Shown piece after piece: positions 33,771 through 41,942 of a DNA stretch of 64,000 nucleotides. The stretch comes from CBDFGT01 sp965247225 (GTDB lineage: Bacteria; Pseudomonadota; Alphaproteobacteria; Rhizobiales; Rhizobiaceae): assembly GCA_965247225.1 (NCBI GenBank), contig CBDFGT010000009.1:362733-426732 (forward strand), in the 5' to 3' direction. Positions within the stretch are counted from its first letter, which is position 1, and every line of letters begins with the position of its first letter. Both the position numbers and the translations under genes were made by a program. The notes below the pieces were generated by a model. It saw only the letters and a program-made list of their open reading frames with translations, was not told the DNA's origin and made no database searches.

Positions 33771-33773
33771 TGT

Positions 33774-35288
33774 ATGCGTTCGTTGCCTTATCCAGGATTT
33801 TCATGGTCTTTCACCCAGCATGCAATTGGCCTAGACCCTCGCACTATCTTTGACATGTTACAATGTGCAGAACCTTTCGAAGGGCAGAGCCAAGGCTACA
33901 ATCATAAAATCACTCAATTGATGGTTACTGCCGGTGTGTTGACGCCAAATGAGCGTGGAGGGCAAGAAGATGCTTGGAGAGATTACCAGCAGCTTTTGGC
34001 AGAACTAGGATTGATTTATTCGACAAGGATTTGTCCAACATTGACAATCACCGACTGGGGCCGAATGTATTTGGCTGGTGAAGTAAGTTTTACTGATCTT
34101 ATGAATGTTCAGTGCCTACGTTATCAATATCCAAACGGTCAAAAATCAACGATTCAAAGTGGATTAAATTCAACATTAGAAGGTTCTGGTATTAAGCCAC
34201 CAAATACTTTAACAGAACTACAAGTGAACAACGGAATACTCTTAAAGCCCGGTACACTGATTTTAAGGGTTTTACTAGAACTAGTGGCGGCGGGATATGA
34301 AAATAAATTAACGGTTGCAGAATGCACTTCATTCCTTATTCCTTGCAAAGTCAATTCCGATTGGGTCGCGGCGCTTGCTGAAGTTATAGACAGTCGACGA
34401 ACCGGCTTTATCAATAATGATGTGAATAGGCATGCGAGAAGAAATGTTCAAGATTGGTTCAAGTTTCTGAAATGTAGTGATTACTTTTCTGGTGAAGATA
34501 ATTCCACTATACAATTGAGCAAGAACTCAATTAAAAATATTAGTAATTTGAATTTTATTTGTTCAGATCAAGAAGAGATTTCTGGATACTGGATACCAAC
34601 TGGATTTAAAATCGAAGATAGAATGGAGTGGTTTTCCTATTTCGGAAATCAAGGTGATTTTGAAGAAAGTATACTACAATACGAAAATCATAAGGGAAAA
34701 AATGATGATATCGAAGCCGATGAGATTAATATTGATTTTGAAGACGATGATAAAATTAGTTTCGAAAACAAAAATGTTAATCTTAAGCCGTTGAATTTGG
34801 ATTATCTTGCAAGAAATACTATTTTGTCGGATGATGTAGACTATGTAAGAATAGCAAAGAATTTGAAATCGGGCGCGCAGCAAAGGCACGCAAAAACGCT
34901 ACTTCACGATAAAATTATCAGAGAGCTTGCAGAGAAATTTCTCACCCAAGGAGCTACGGTTTCCTCCGACCCTGATACCGTTGATTTGTTTTCACATTGG
35001 CCTGACGGATCACAGGCATTGTTTGAGATTAAGACTGTTACAAACCGAAGCTTGCCTTTGAGGCTGCGAACGGCAATTGGACAAATTGAAGAATATTCGT
35101 TTCGTCGCAATTTAGATAACCAAACGACCGCGGACAAAGTGGTCGTTTTGAATATGGAAATCACAAAAGATGCATGGCAGAGGTCATTCTTGACAGAGCA
35201 CCTGAAAATTGGCCTGATATGTAAAATCCCCAAAGGGTTTGTTGGCTATGCACCTGAGAACGCCAATTCGAAGCGCTTCTGGACTTAG
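33774..35288 (+). CDS. Probable type II restriction endonuclease (PD-(D/E)xK)
   Basis: A 504-aa protein, unknown to me by name. The N-terminal 100 residues or so look like winged-helix DNA-binding segments (ITQLMVTAGVLTPNERG, LTITDWGRMYLAGEV). A long acidic linker lies near residues 300-350 (DDIEADEINIDFEDDDK). The C-terminal third holds a PD-(D/E)xK nuclease core: Asp in DTVDLFSHWPDGSQ and Glu-x-Lys in ALFEIKTVTN, followed by a helix with IGQIEEYSFRR. It sits directly behind a C5-methyltransferase, so restriction enzyme is the natural reading. A stand-alone defence nuclease is possible. Confidence 0.8.
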   Translation: MRSLPYPGFSWSFTQHAIGLDPRTIFDMLQCAEPFEGQSQGYNHKITQLMVTAGVLTPNERGGQEDAWRDYQQLLAELGLIYSTRICPTLTITDWGRMYLAGEVSFTDLMNVQCLRYQYPNGQKSTIQSGLNSTLEGSGIKPPNTLTELQVNNGILLKPGTLILRVLLELVAAGYENKLTVAECTSFLIPCKVNSDWVAALAEVIDSRRTGFINNDVNRHARRNVQDWFKFLKCSDYFSGEDNSTIQLSKNSIKNISNLNFICSDQEEISGYWIPTGFKIEDRMEWFSYFGNQGDFEESILQYENHKGKNDDIEADEINIDFEDDDKISFENKNVNLKPLNLDYLARNTILSDDVDYVRIAKNLKSGAQQRHAKTLLHDKIIRELAEKFLTQGATVSSDPDTVDLFSHWPDGSQALFEIKTVTNRSLPLRLRTAIGQIEEYSFRRNLDNQTTADKVVVLNMEITKDAWQRSFLTEHLKIGLICKIPKGFVGYAPENANSKRFWT

Positions 35289-35451
35289 AAAAAACAGACA
35301 GAAGAGATATTTTAATCGCTTTGACAGGTACACAAATCAATCACAATCAGGTACACATGGCTTGCGAAGTGCTGGAGGGCAGGTGGCAGCAAGTGCAAGA
35401 CTTGATTGAGGTATTTTGATTTTTGGTTAAAAGAGGACTGTGATCGGCTTG
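35289..35451. other. Right end of the island
   Basis: 163 bp of AT-rich DNA between the nuclease stop and the right junction repeat. It holds a direct repeat CAGGTACACA at 35325-35334 and 35348-35357, which could be recombinase arm sites or chance. Confidence 0.4.
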
Positions 35452-35742
35452 CCTCTTCTGGGCACCAGCCATTTTTTGAAAAGTGAGACTGACAAAAAAA
35501 CCCGGCATTGTCCGGGTTTTTTGTTGTTTCTTTGCTACGGAATTTTCAGGTCGCCCTACAGGCACACATCCACCCATATGCCGCCGACAAGCTCTGCCAT
35601 GCGGGTAGGGGCAATGCGCAGGGCGGCCTTTGTGCCACCGGCGGCTGGTACAACAATGTCATAGTCTTTCAGAGACACGTCACAATAGATCGGCATCGGC
35701 TTTGGCAAGCCAAAAGGGCAGACCCCGCCTACAGGATGGCTG
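35452..35742. repeat. Right copy of the duplicated tRNA-Leu/ybaK junction
   Basis: 291 bp matching 31905-32197. It starts with the last 16 nt of tRNA-Leu (CCTCTTCTGGGCACCA), then the terminator (35496-35521), then the 3' end of the intact ybaK. The tRNA body is absent here. Confidence 0.93.
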
Positions 35743-36014
35743 GTTTCGGCCTCCACCTCGTCCAGAGGCAACATGCGCGGCTTGGACATAAACTGTGCCT
35801 TGAACTTTTTGTTGTCGAGACGCGCATTGCCGCCGGTCACCAGCAGGATCACCGCATCGCTCAGCCGTAGCGCTAGCGTCTTGGCAATCTGTCCCGGTTC
35901 CACACCGTGGCCTTCTGCCGCTTCGGCAACGGTGGCCGTGCTGGTTTCAAGTTCGATGACGGTTATATCGGGAGCATGCGTTGCGAAAAAAGCTTTGACG
36001 GAAGAAAGGCTCAT
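35556..36014 (-). CDS. YbaK/EbsC-family aminoacyl-tRNA deacylase
   Basis: A 152-aa protein of the YbaK/ProX family, which hydrolyses mischarged tRNAs (for example Cys-tRNA-Pro). The family core VILLVTGGNARLDNKKFKAQ, the lysine region SKPRMLPLDEVEAETSHPVG and GGVCPFGLPKPMPIYCD are all present. The start is taken at ATG 36014 (MSLSSVKAFF); ATG 36026 gives four more residues. Its 3' half is repeated as a fragment at 32011-32197, across the island. Unusually, it is a converging neighbour of a tRNA-Leu remnant. Confidence 0.92.
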   Translation of the reverse strand: MSLSSVKAFFATHAPDITVIELETSTATVAEAAEGHGVEPGQIAKTLALRLSDAVILLVTGGNARLDNKKFKAQFMSKPRMLPLDEVEAETSHPVGGVCPFGLPKPMPIYCDVSLKDYDIVVPAAGGTKAALRIAPTRMAELVGGIWVDVCL

Positions 36015-36077
36015 GAAAAGGGACATCCTGATTTGCTATCGCCCATCTTTCCAAGCGGCGTATCCATCGTCAAGGGT

Positions 36078-36953
36078 TCAGCACACCTTTCCGGCCTCCC
36101 AGCCGAGCATGGCCCGTTTACGGGTCAGGCCCCAGTGATAGCCGGTCAGGGCACCGCTTTTGCCCAGCGCCCGGTGGCAGGGCACAACAAAGGAAATCGG
36201 ATTGCGTCCGACGGCTGCCCCGACGGCGCGGGATGCTGTTGGCTGACCGATATCATGGGCAATGCCGGAATAGGTGACGGCCCGCCCGAACGGAATCTTC
36301 AGCAGGCGCTCCCACACCCGCACCTGAAAGTCAGAGCCGATCAGCACAATGCGCAAGGGCTCTTCCCTTTGCCAGCGGTGCGGATCGAAAATCCGCGCGG
36401 CATAGGGCGATGTTGCCTCCTGGTCGGCCATAAAGATGGCATTGGGCCAGCGCCCGGCCATATCCTCAAAGCTCGCCTGTTCCGCGCCTGCATCATTGAA
36501 GGCAAGGCCCGCCAGGCCGCGTTCGGTGATCATCACCAGTGCCACACCGAAAGGCGAGGCATGAAAACCGTAGCGGATGGTCAGACCAGCCCCCTTCTGC
36601 TTCCATTCGCCCGGGCTCATCGCCTCATGCGTTACAAAAAGGTCGTGCAGGCGACCGGGACCGGACAGGCCCAGATCAATACTGGCTTCCAGAAGCGGCA
36701 GGTCATCGTGGTGCAGAAGGCGCTTGGCATGGTCCAGCGTCACCGCCTGCAAAAAAGCCTTCGGCGAAAGCCCTGCCCAGCGGGTGAATGTCTTTTGCAG
36801 GACAGAGGGGGAAAGGTTGATCCGCTGTGCCAATGTTTCCAGCGAGGGCTGGTCGCGATAGTCACGGGTGATCATTTCCACCACCTTGCAGACAATGGCA
36901 TAGTCATCGCCGTCAGGCGTTACATCGTGAAAGGGGGAAATGGCCGTATCCAT
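36078..36953 (-). CDS. Methylated-DNA--protein-cysteine methyltransferase with AraC domain (Ada-like)
   Basis: A 291-aa protein. An AraC-type helix-turn-helix covers about residues 20-105 (LETLAQRINLSPSVLQKTF, then PKAFLQAVTLDHAKRLLHHD). The alkyltransferase domain, about 200-285, has the acceptor cysteine in ISFVVPCHRALG and RAVGAAVGRNP before it. The N-terminal zinc domain that repairs methylphosphotriesters in E. coli Ada is absent, so it is a two-domain form. ATG 36953 follows GGAGACAGGAGCCTTGACG. It would remove O6-alkyl groups from guanine. It may not sense methylation in the Ada manner. Confidence 0.94.
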   Translation of the reverse strand: MDTAISPFHDVTPDGDDYAIVCKVVEMITRDYRDQPSLETLAQRINLSPSVLQKTFTRWAGLSPKAFLQAVTLDHAKRLLHHDDLPLLEASIDLGLSGPGRLHDLFVTHEAMSPGEWKQKGAGLTIRYGFHASPFGVALVMITERGLAGLAFNDAGAEQASFEDMAGRWPNAIFMADQEATSPYAARIFDPHRWQREEPLRIVLIGSDFQVRVWERLLKIPFGRAVTYSGIAHDIGQPTASRAVGAAVGRNPISFVVPCHRALGKSGALTGYHWGLTRKRAMLGWEAGKVC

Positions 36954-37053
36954 CGTCAAGGCTCCTGTCTCCTCCCATAAAGCACGGCAGGAACAGTAAT
37001 GCCCACCCGATTCTTGCCAAAGGCGATGATTCTGCGACCTGTATAACACGCGG

Positions 37054-37560
37054 CTAAAGCCTGCGTTTCACCGTTGCCAGGGCCGCGGAGAAAGCGCTGG
37101 CAAAGCTTTCGCGGTCATCCGGATTGAGAAAGGCACCGATCTGTGTGCTCCGGCCCTGACCGGTCACATGCATGCCGGTAATGCCGATTTCGGTGTGGCG
37201 GGTAATCTGGAACCGCGTCCAGAACGGATTGTAGGAAAACTGCGTTTCACGCCCCGACGGCGAAAGCTTGCGGATCTGCACAGAGGCCCGCGATATGCTG
37301 ACATCCTCACGGGCGCGGGCTGCCCGGTTGTTCAGCCGGAAGGCTCCATAGAGCAGGAAAAAATCCAGCCCGAAAAACAGCGCTATGGGCCATGCGCCGG
37401 TCGCTGTGAAAAAGCCAATATGCACAAGGCTCAAAACGCCCGCTATCCCGAAAAGAACCTTGTAGCCCGCACGCCCGAGGCGACCGGTAAGGCGTGAGTA
37501 CCGCGCAAAACACCGGTCTTTCAAACTCTGCAGTATCAGCGTCAATGCTCGTGTTGCCAT
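37054..37560 (-). CDS. DUF2244 domain-containing membrane protein
   Basis: A 168-aa protein with two membrane helices near residues 35-75 (YKVLFGIAGVLSLVHIGFF, WPIALFFGLDFFLLYGAF) and a C-terminal cytosolic domain (EDVSISRASVQIRKLSPSGR, FSYNPFWTRFQI) matching DUF2244. Function unknown. In alphaproteobacteria this gene is often next to nth, as here (29-bp divergent spacer). Confidence 0.9.
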   Translation of the reverse strand: MATRALTLILQSLKDRCFARYSRLTGRLGRAGYKVLFGIAGVLSLVHIGFFTATGAWPIALFFGLDFFLLYGAFRLNNRAARAREDVSISRASVQIRKLSPSGRETQFSYNPFWTRFQITRHTEIGITGMHVTGQGRSTQIGAFLNPDDRESFASAFSAALATVKRRL

Positions 37561-37589
37561 CGCTCATGGTTACGGATTATAGGAGAGGG

Positions 37590-38353
37590 ATGACAAAGGA
37601 AAAGCCCCTCGCAGCGTCAAAATCGAAAAATGTCCCGGCAAGGCCGGCGGCGCGGGCCAGCAAGCCGAAATCGGCCTATTCACAGGCCGAAATCACGGAA
37701 ATATTCCGTCGCTTCTCGGTGCAGAGACCGGAGCCGGAAGGCGAGCTGGATCATGTCAATCCGTTCACTCTGGTGGTAGCCGTCGCCCTGTCGGCACAGG
37801 CGACCGATGTCGGCGTCAACAAGGCCACCGGGGCGCTGTTCGAGGTGGCCGATACACCCCAAAAAATGGTCGATCTGGGCGAGGAGCGCCTGCAGGACTA
37901 TATTAAAACCATCGGTCTTTATTCGCACCAAGGCCAGGAATGTGATCGCCCTGTCGCAAAAGCTGATTGATGATTTCGGCGGGCAGGTGCCGCAGACGCG
38001 CGACGAACTGGTGACCCTGCCGGGTGTCGGGCGCAAAACCGCCCAATGTTGTGCTCTCCATGGCCTTCGGCCAGGCAACCATCGCGGTGGATACCCATAT
38101 TTTCCGGATTGCCAACCGTCTGGGTCTGGCACCTGGCAAGACACCGGATCAGGTGGAAGCGGCGCTGATGGCACTGATTCCCGCAGACTATCTCTGTCAC
38201 GCGCATCATTGGCTGATCCTGCACGGGCGCTATTGCTGCAAGGCCCGCAAGCCGGAATGCCATCGCTGCGTGATCGCCGACCTGTGCAAGGCGTCCGAAA
38301 AAACCGCCACCATTCCTGCTGACCTTGTGGAATTACCTTCCCGAAGCGTCTGA
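37590..38353 (+). pseudogene. nth: Endonuclease III, broken by two 1-base insertions
   Basis: DNA glycosylase/AP lyase for oxidised pyrimidines, split over three frames. Frame 1 runs from ATG 37590 (MTKEKPLAAS) to IKTIGLY. An extra T near 37922 shifts it to the frame reading TKARNVIALSQKLIDDFGG and LVTLPGVGRKTA (helix-hairpin-helix). An extra C near 38042 shifts it again to NVVLSMAFGQATIAVDTHIF (with the catalytic Asp region) and a four-cysteine iron-sulfur motif (CCKARKPECHRCVIADLC). Removing the two bases gives a normal Nth. Because the next two genes also carry many indels, consensus error is more likely than true loss. Confidence 0.88.
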
Positions 38354-39060
38354 CGCTTCACGCGCCGCCCTGACAGACAGCATCTTGTGCAGATGCACCA
38401 TCAGGCCGGCGGCAAACAGGGGAGTGAGAAGATTGAGGATTGGTACGGTAAGGAAGGCCGCAATCAAAAGCCCTGCCAGAAAGACCGTGCCGGAATGGCG
38501 GGTGCGAAAGGCCCGGGCTTCATCCACGGTACGAAAGCGCGCGGCGGCAAATTCAAAAAATTCACGGCCCAGAAGGTAACCGTTCACCAGAAAGAACGCC
38601 ATCAGATTGATGCCGGGGATCAGCAGCAGCAACAGTGCACAAGATTTCCGAGGATAATCACGCCGACAAACCGGATCGTCGAGCGCAGGGCCTCGCCGGT
38701 TGCCATGGCTTGTCCCGGCGCATCCAGCGGATAGTCGCGCTTTTCAATGACCTCGGCAACATCATCCAGAAACAGGCCTGCAACCAGCGCTGTGGCAGGC
38801 GCAATCAACAGGCCAGCATCAGGGCCAGGCCAATACTGGCAGCAATGCCGACCAGCAGCGTAAACCCAAGCCGCCCATTCCGGAATGCCGGGCATCATGG
38901 TGTCAATCCATGGCAAGGCAAGCCAGATCATCAAAACTGCGAATGCCATACAAAGGACTCCGAGGAGGAGACATGTGACCGCCAGAATCTTGAGAAAGGC
39001 CGATCGGGTTTCGACAGCAAACAGATTGACGAGGGCCAGTCGTGCAGCATCAAGGATCAT
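38333..39060 (-). pseudogene. CysZ/EI24-like membrane protein, frameshifted
   Basis: Expected product of about 240 aa from ATG 39060 (MILDAARLALVNLFAVETRS). Readable pieces are KILAVTCLLLGVLCMAFAVL, IAPATALVAGLFLDDVAEVI, STIRFVGVIILGNL and, in another frame, LLIPGINLMAFFLVNGYLLG onward to the end. This is the pattern of the EI24/CysZ sulfate-transporter-like family. One extra base near 38855 and one missing near 38815 compensate each other; another missing base near 38646 breaks the frame. Its end overlaps nth by 21 bp. Whether it is decayed or mis-sequenced is unresolved. Confidence 0.8.
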
Positions 39061-39223
39061 GGGCAAGCCCTTTTTGTCAGTGAAGTCTCTTGGTTTCAGT
39101 AATATCTGTTGCTGTGATGTGGGTTGTGCCGCGGCTGACTGCAAGATCCATAATGTGCGTGTTTTGTAAAGACAGGCACCCGTCTTTGATTTATGGAGAA
39201 CCAAACCGCAGGAACAGCACCCT

Positions 39224-40675
39224 ATGCCAAACACCGACGCACACCAGACCTGGCCAAGGCAGACACTTCTGTTTATTTGCCTCGTTCAACTGGTCTTGTG
39301 GACCCTCAGCCCGACCCTCAGCTTTCTGTCTCCCCCCATTGATGTCGGCGAAAACATGATCTGGGGACCAGGCCTGGCAATGGGGTTATTACAAACACCC
39401 GCCGTTGCAGGCATGGCTGACCCGAAATCGGGCTCCATATCGGTTTCGGCCATGTCTGGGGTGTCTAATTTCATGGGGCAGCTTTGGCGTCATTGCCACC
39501 TTTGTCGGGCTTTATGTCCTGGGTCGGGATTGTGCCGATGAAACGGTTGCCGTCACGGCCGTCGCACTGTTCGCACTGGTGTTTTATGCCAATGTTCCAA
39601 CGCCACAGATGAATGCCAATACCATCCAGATGCCGATCTGGGCCTGGCAGGCTTTGCGCTCTGGCGCGGTATCAACAGCGGAAAAATCGGCTACTGGCTG
39701 TTGCTGGGCCTGATGGTGGCCCTGGGTCTCCATGCAAAATATTCCGTGCTGTTTCTGGTTTTTGCCCTGGCAGCGGTGATGCTGATCCCTTCCGCAGGCA
39801 AGGGCGAGCCTTGCAAAACCCGGGACCGTGGCTGGCAGCAGCATTTGCCTTTCTTCTTTCAATTCCGCACCTGCATTGGCTTGTTGCCAGTGACTTTATG
39901 CCGGTTACCTATGCCGAAAACCGTGCCTACCATATGAACGGTCTTGAAAGACTGGCAGGCATTGGCAAATTTGTCGGGTCGCAGGCCATCACGTTTCTGG
40001 CACCTGTTGCCGTTCTGGCCGTTTTGCAACCCGGACTGCGAAAACCTGCAACCGTACCCGGGGGCCGCCTGTTCGTGGATGTCCTGGCATGGGCCCCACT
40101 GGGGGGAATGGTAGTCTTCTCGCTGGTCACCGGCGGTGCCATGCTGGAAATGTGGGGCATGCCGGCCATTATCTGGATTCCGCTGGCGCTTGCCATGCGG
40201 TTGCGTCCGGTCATGGAGGCCAGGAATTTCCGGCTGGCACGCAATCTCTGGATCGGCCTGTTTGTGGCAGCACCGCTGATCAACGGCATTTACTGTTATT
40301 CCATGCCCTATTGGGGTGCAATGCCGTTCAGCAGCGGCCTTCCGGGGCGGCAACTGGCAGAAAAGACCACGGCCATCTGGCAGGAAACGGTAGGGGGAAC
40401 TCCGAAAATTGTTGCAGGCGATACGTTGGCGGCAGGCGTTATTCACTATTTCACACCCGGCAATCCGCAAGGTTTCATGGAAACGGACTATCGCTTCAAC
40501 CTTGGATCACACCCGAAACCATGGCGCGTGACGGTGCCCTGTTTGTCTGGCAGGGATCAGCAGATGCTTACAATGCCTTTGGCCCCCTTTCCTCCGGCAG
40601 GGAGAGATCGAACAGCCGCTGGGCAGCGTAACCATCCGTATGTACTATGCCATTCTCGCACCGGAAAAGCCGTAA
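39224..40675 (+). pseudogene. GT39-type glycosyltransferase, multiply frameshifted
   Basis: Homologue of ArnT-like/dolichyl-phosphate-mannose-type membrane glycosyltransferases, readable only by switching frame about seven times. Pieces in order are PTLSFLSPPIDVGENMIWG, WQWGYYKHPPLQAWL (family motif), EIGLHIGFGHVWG, GLYVLGRDCADETVAVTAVA, VPTPQMNANTIQMPIWA, FALWRGINSGKIGYWLLLGL, LLSIPHLHWLVASDF and AYHMNGLERLAGIGKF. The end reads GSVTIRMYYAILAPEKP before TAA 40673-40675. Changes fall near 39374, 39420, 39470, 39655, 39805, 40500 and 40610. The protein between them is well conserved, which argues for recent or artefactual changes. Confidence 0.8.
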
Positions 40676-40682
40676 TGCACAA

Positions 40683-41486
40683 TCATGACATGCTGCTTTC
40701 GCGAAGGGCAATCTCGTAATCTTCATTATGTACCTGCAGGCCATGGGCCGTCTTGACGACAATGCCGTAGGCAGCGGGTTCATCAACGGAAAGTGATGTG
40801 TTCTGAATATCAAACGGCATGGGTTGCTGGTGTACCGGGCTTTTGAAAATTGAAAACGGAATGCCCTTGTATGAACCGTTGATGGTGCGGTGGACATGAC
40901 CGGCAAAAATATGCTGAACCTTGCCGGTTTTCAGCACCACATCATAAAATGCATCCTCATTGGAAAGCCGGATTGCATCCATGCCGGCAAAGCCGGTTTC
41001 GTGCGGCGGGTGGTGCATGAAAACCAGAACCGGTTTTGTGCTGGTCTCCAGCTTCTGTTGCAGCCACGCAAGGCGTTTGTCGCAAAGATAACCCGCATGG
41101 CTCTCCGGGTAGGAATAGGGCGGTGCAAACAGGGTGTCGAGCAAGAGCACGCGGCAATCGGAAAAATCGAGACAGTCTTGTACAAAGCCGTTTTCGTCGC
41201 GGGCCGAACCGGGAAAATGCGCCTGAAACACGTCGCGCCGGTCATGATTGCCGATGGTGATGGCAACGGGTGGCACAAGCCGGTCAAGAAGGCGTTTCAG
41301 CCGCGCATAGGATTCCGGGTCAGCCCTGTGCGTGAGGTCACCGGTGATCACCACACTGTCCGCGTCGGCATGATAAAGGTTGACATGGTCGATCCCGGCC
41401 TCAAGCCTTTTCCAGGGGTCCAGCCCGATAATCGTCCGGCCTTCCGGCACCATATGCAAGTCGGTAAAAACAATCAGTTTTGTCAT
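40683..41486 (-). CDS. Metallophosphoesterase, CpdA-like phosphodiesterase
   Basis: A 267-aa di-metal phosphodiesterase of the class III cyclic-nucleotide (CpdA/ICC) type. The metal motifs are VFTDLHM, SVVITGDLTHR, ITIGNHDRRDV (about residue 78), FMHHPP and FAGHVHRTINGSYKG, all intact. Members hydrolyse cAMP, cGMP or glycerophosphodiesters. A CHASE2 nucleotide cyclase and two Crp/Fnr proteins lie within 12 kb, so a role in cyclic-nucleotide turnover is plausible but not shown. Converges with the broken GT39 gene. Confidence 0.92.
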   Translation of the reverse strand: MTKLIVFTDLHMVPEGRTIIGLDPWKRLEAGIDHVNLYHADADSVVITGDLTHRADPESYARLKRLLDRLVPPVAITIGNHDRRDVFQAHFPGSARDENGFVQDCLDFSDCRVLLLDTLFAPPYSYPESHAGYLCDKRLAWLQQKLETSTKPVLVFMHHPPHETGFAGMDAIRLSNEDAFYDVVLKTGKVQHIFAGHVHRTINGSYKGIPFSIFKSPVHQQPMPFDIQNTSLSVDEPAAYGIVVKTAHGLQVHNEDYEIALRESSMS

Positions 41487-41612
41487 TTATACTCTGACTC
41501 CCTGAAAACCCGGAAAATTCCAGCATTTTCTTTTGTTACTCCATGCACTTATCCGAAAACCTGTTCCCGCTTTTCGGGTGCAAGGAGTATACAAGCCTTT
41601 TGCGTAAGCGTG

Positions 41613-41942
41613 TCAATAAAAGTCAAACAGTGGCGTGCCATATCCGGCAATCGTGCCGGGGCAGGCCAGAAGCCGGACAGAACGGCCATCGCGCGGCGCG
41701 GTAACAGGTCGCAGCATGGGGCCTGTCTGCAAAAAGCCCAGTATGTCACCTGTCTTGAACGGGCCGGATGCGCGCTTGCCGGTTGCCGGATGCGCATCCC
41801 GAAAAATACCGGCACAGGGCGCAGTGACCGTTTCGTGCAGGTGAGGCATGCGCAGCGACATCTGGCTTTTGCCCTCGCTGTAATCAAAGCACGTTATGCC
41901 ATAGCGCTGCATCAGCAACAGGATTTGTGTTTCATCTTGCAT
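41613..41942 (-). CDS. Biotinyl/lipoyl-like domain protein lacking the acceptor lysine
   Basis: A 109-aa protein whose C-terminal 70 residues align by eye with biotin carrier domains: VTAPCAGIFRDAHPA at the start and GTIAGYGTPLFDFY at the end. At the place of the biotinylation motif EAMKM it reads QTGPML, so the lysine is replaced and biotin cannot be attached in the usual way. ATG 41942 overlaps the end of the biotin carboxylase gene by 11 bp, so it is the last gene of the pxpA-accB-accC unit. It may serve as a structural or regulatory subunit. I know no named family for it. Confidence 0.75.
   Translation of the reverse strand: MQDETQILLLMQRYGITCFDYSEGKSQMSLRMPHLHETVTAPCAGIFRDAHPATGKRASGPFKTGDILGFLQTGPMLRPVTAPRDGRSVRLLACPGTIAGYGTPLFDFY

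Larger units (their letters stand above)
32198..35451. mobile_element. Accessory island with restriction-modification genes
   Basis: 3.25-kb block between the direct copies of the tRNA-Leu/ybaK junction. It is AT-richer than the surroundings and uses AT-rich codons. It contains a resolvase remnant, a C5-methyltransferase and a nuclease gene, but no integrase. Integration next to a tRNA 3' end with part of that tRNA repeated on the far side is typical of genomic islands. The flanking repeat is much longer than a usual att core. Confidence 0.82.

Noticed and set aside
33774..35288. Assignment of the nuclease to the AlwI-like restriction family
   Set aside because: Some N-terminal resemblance was felt, but AlwI-type systems use adenine methyltransferases and I could not confirm the family motifs.
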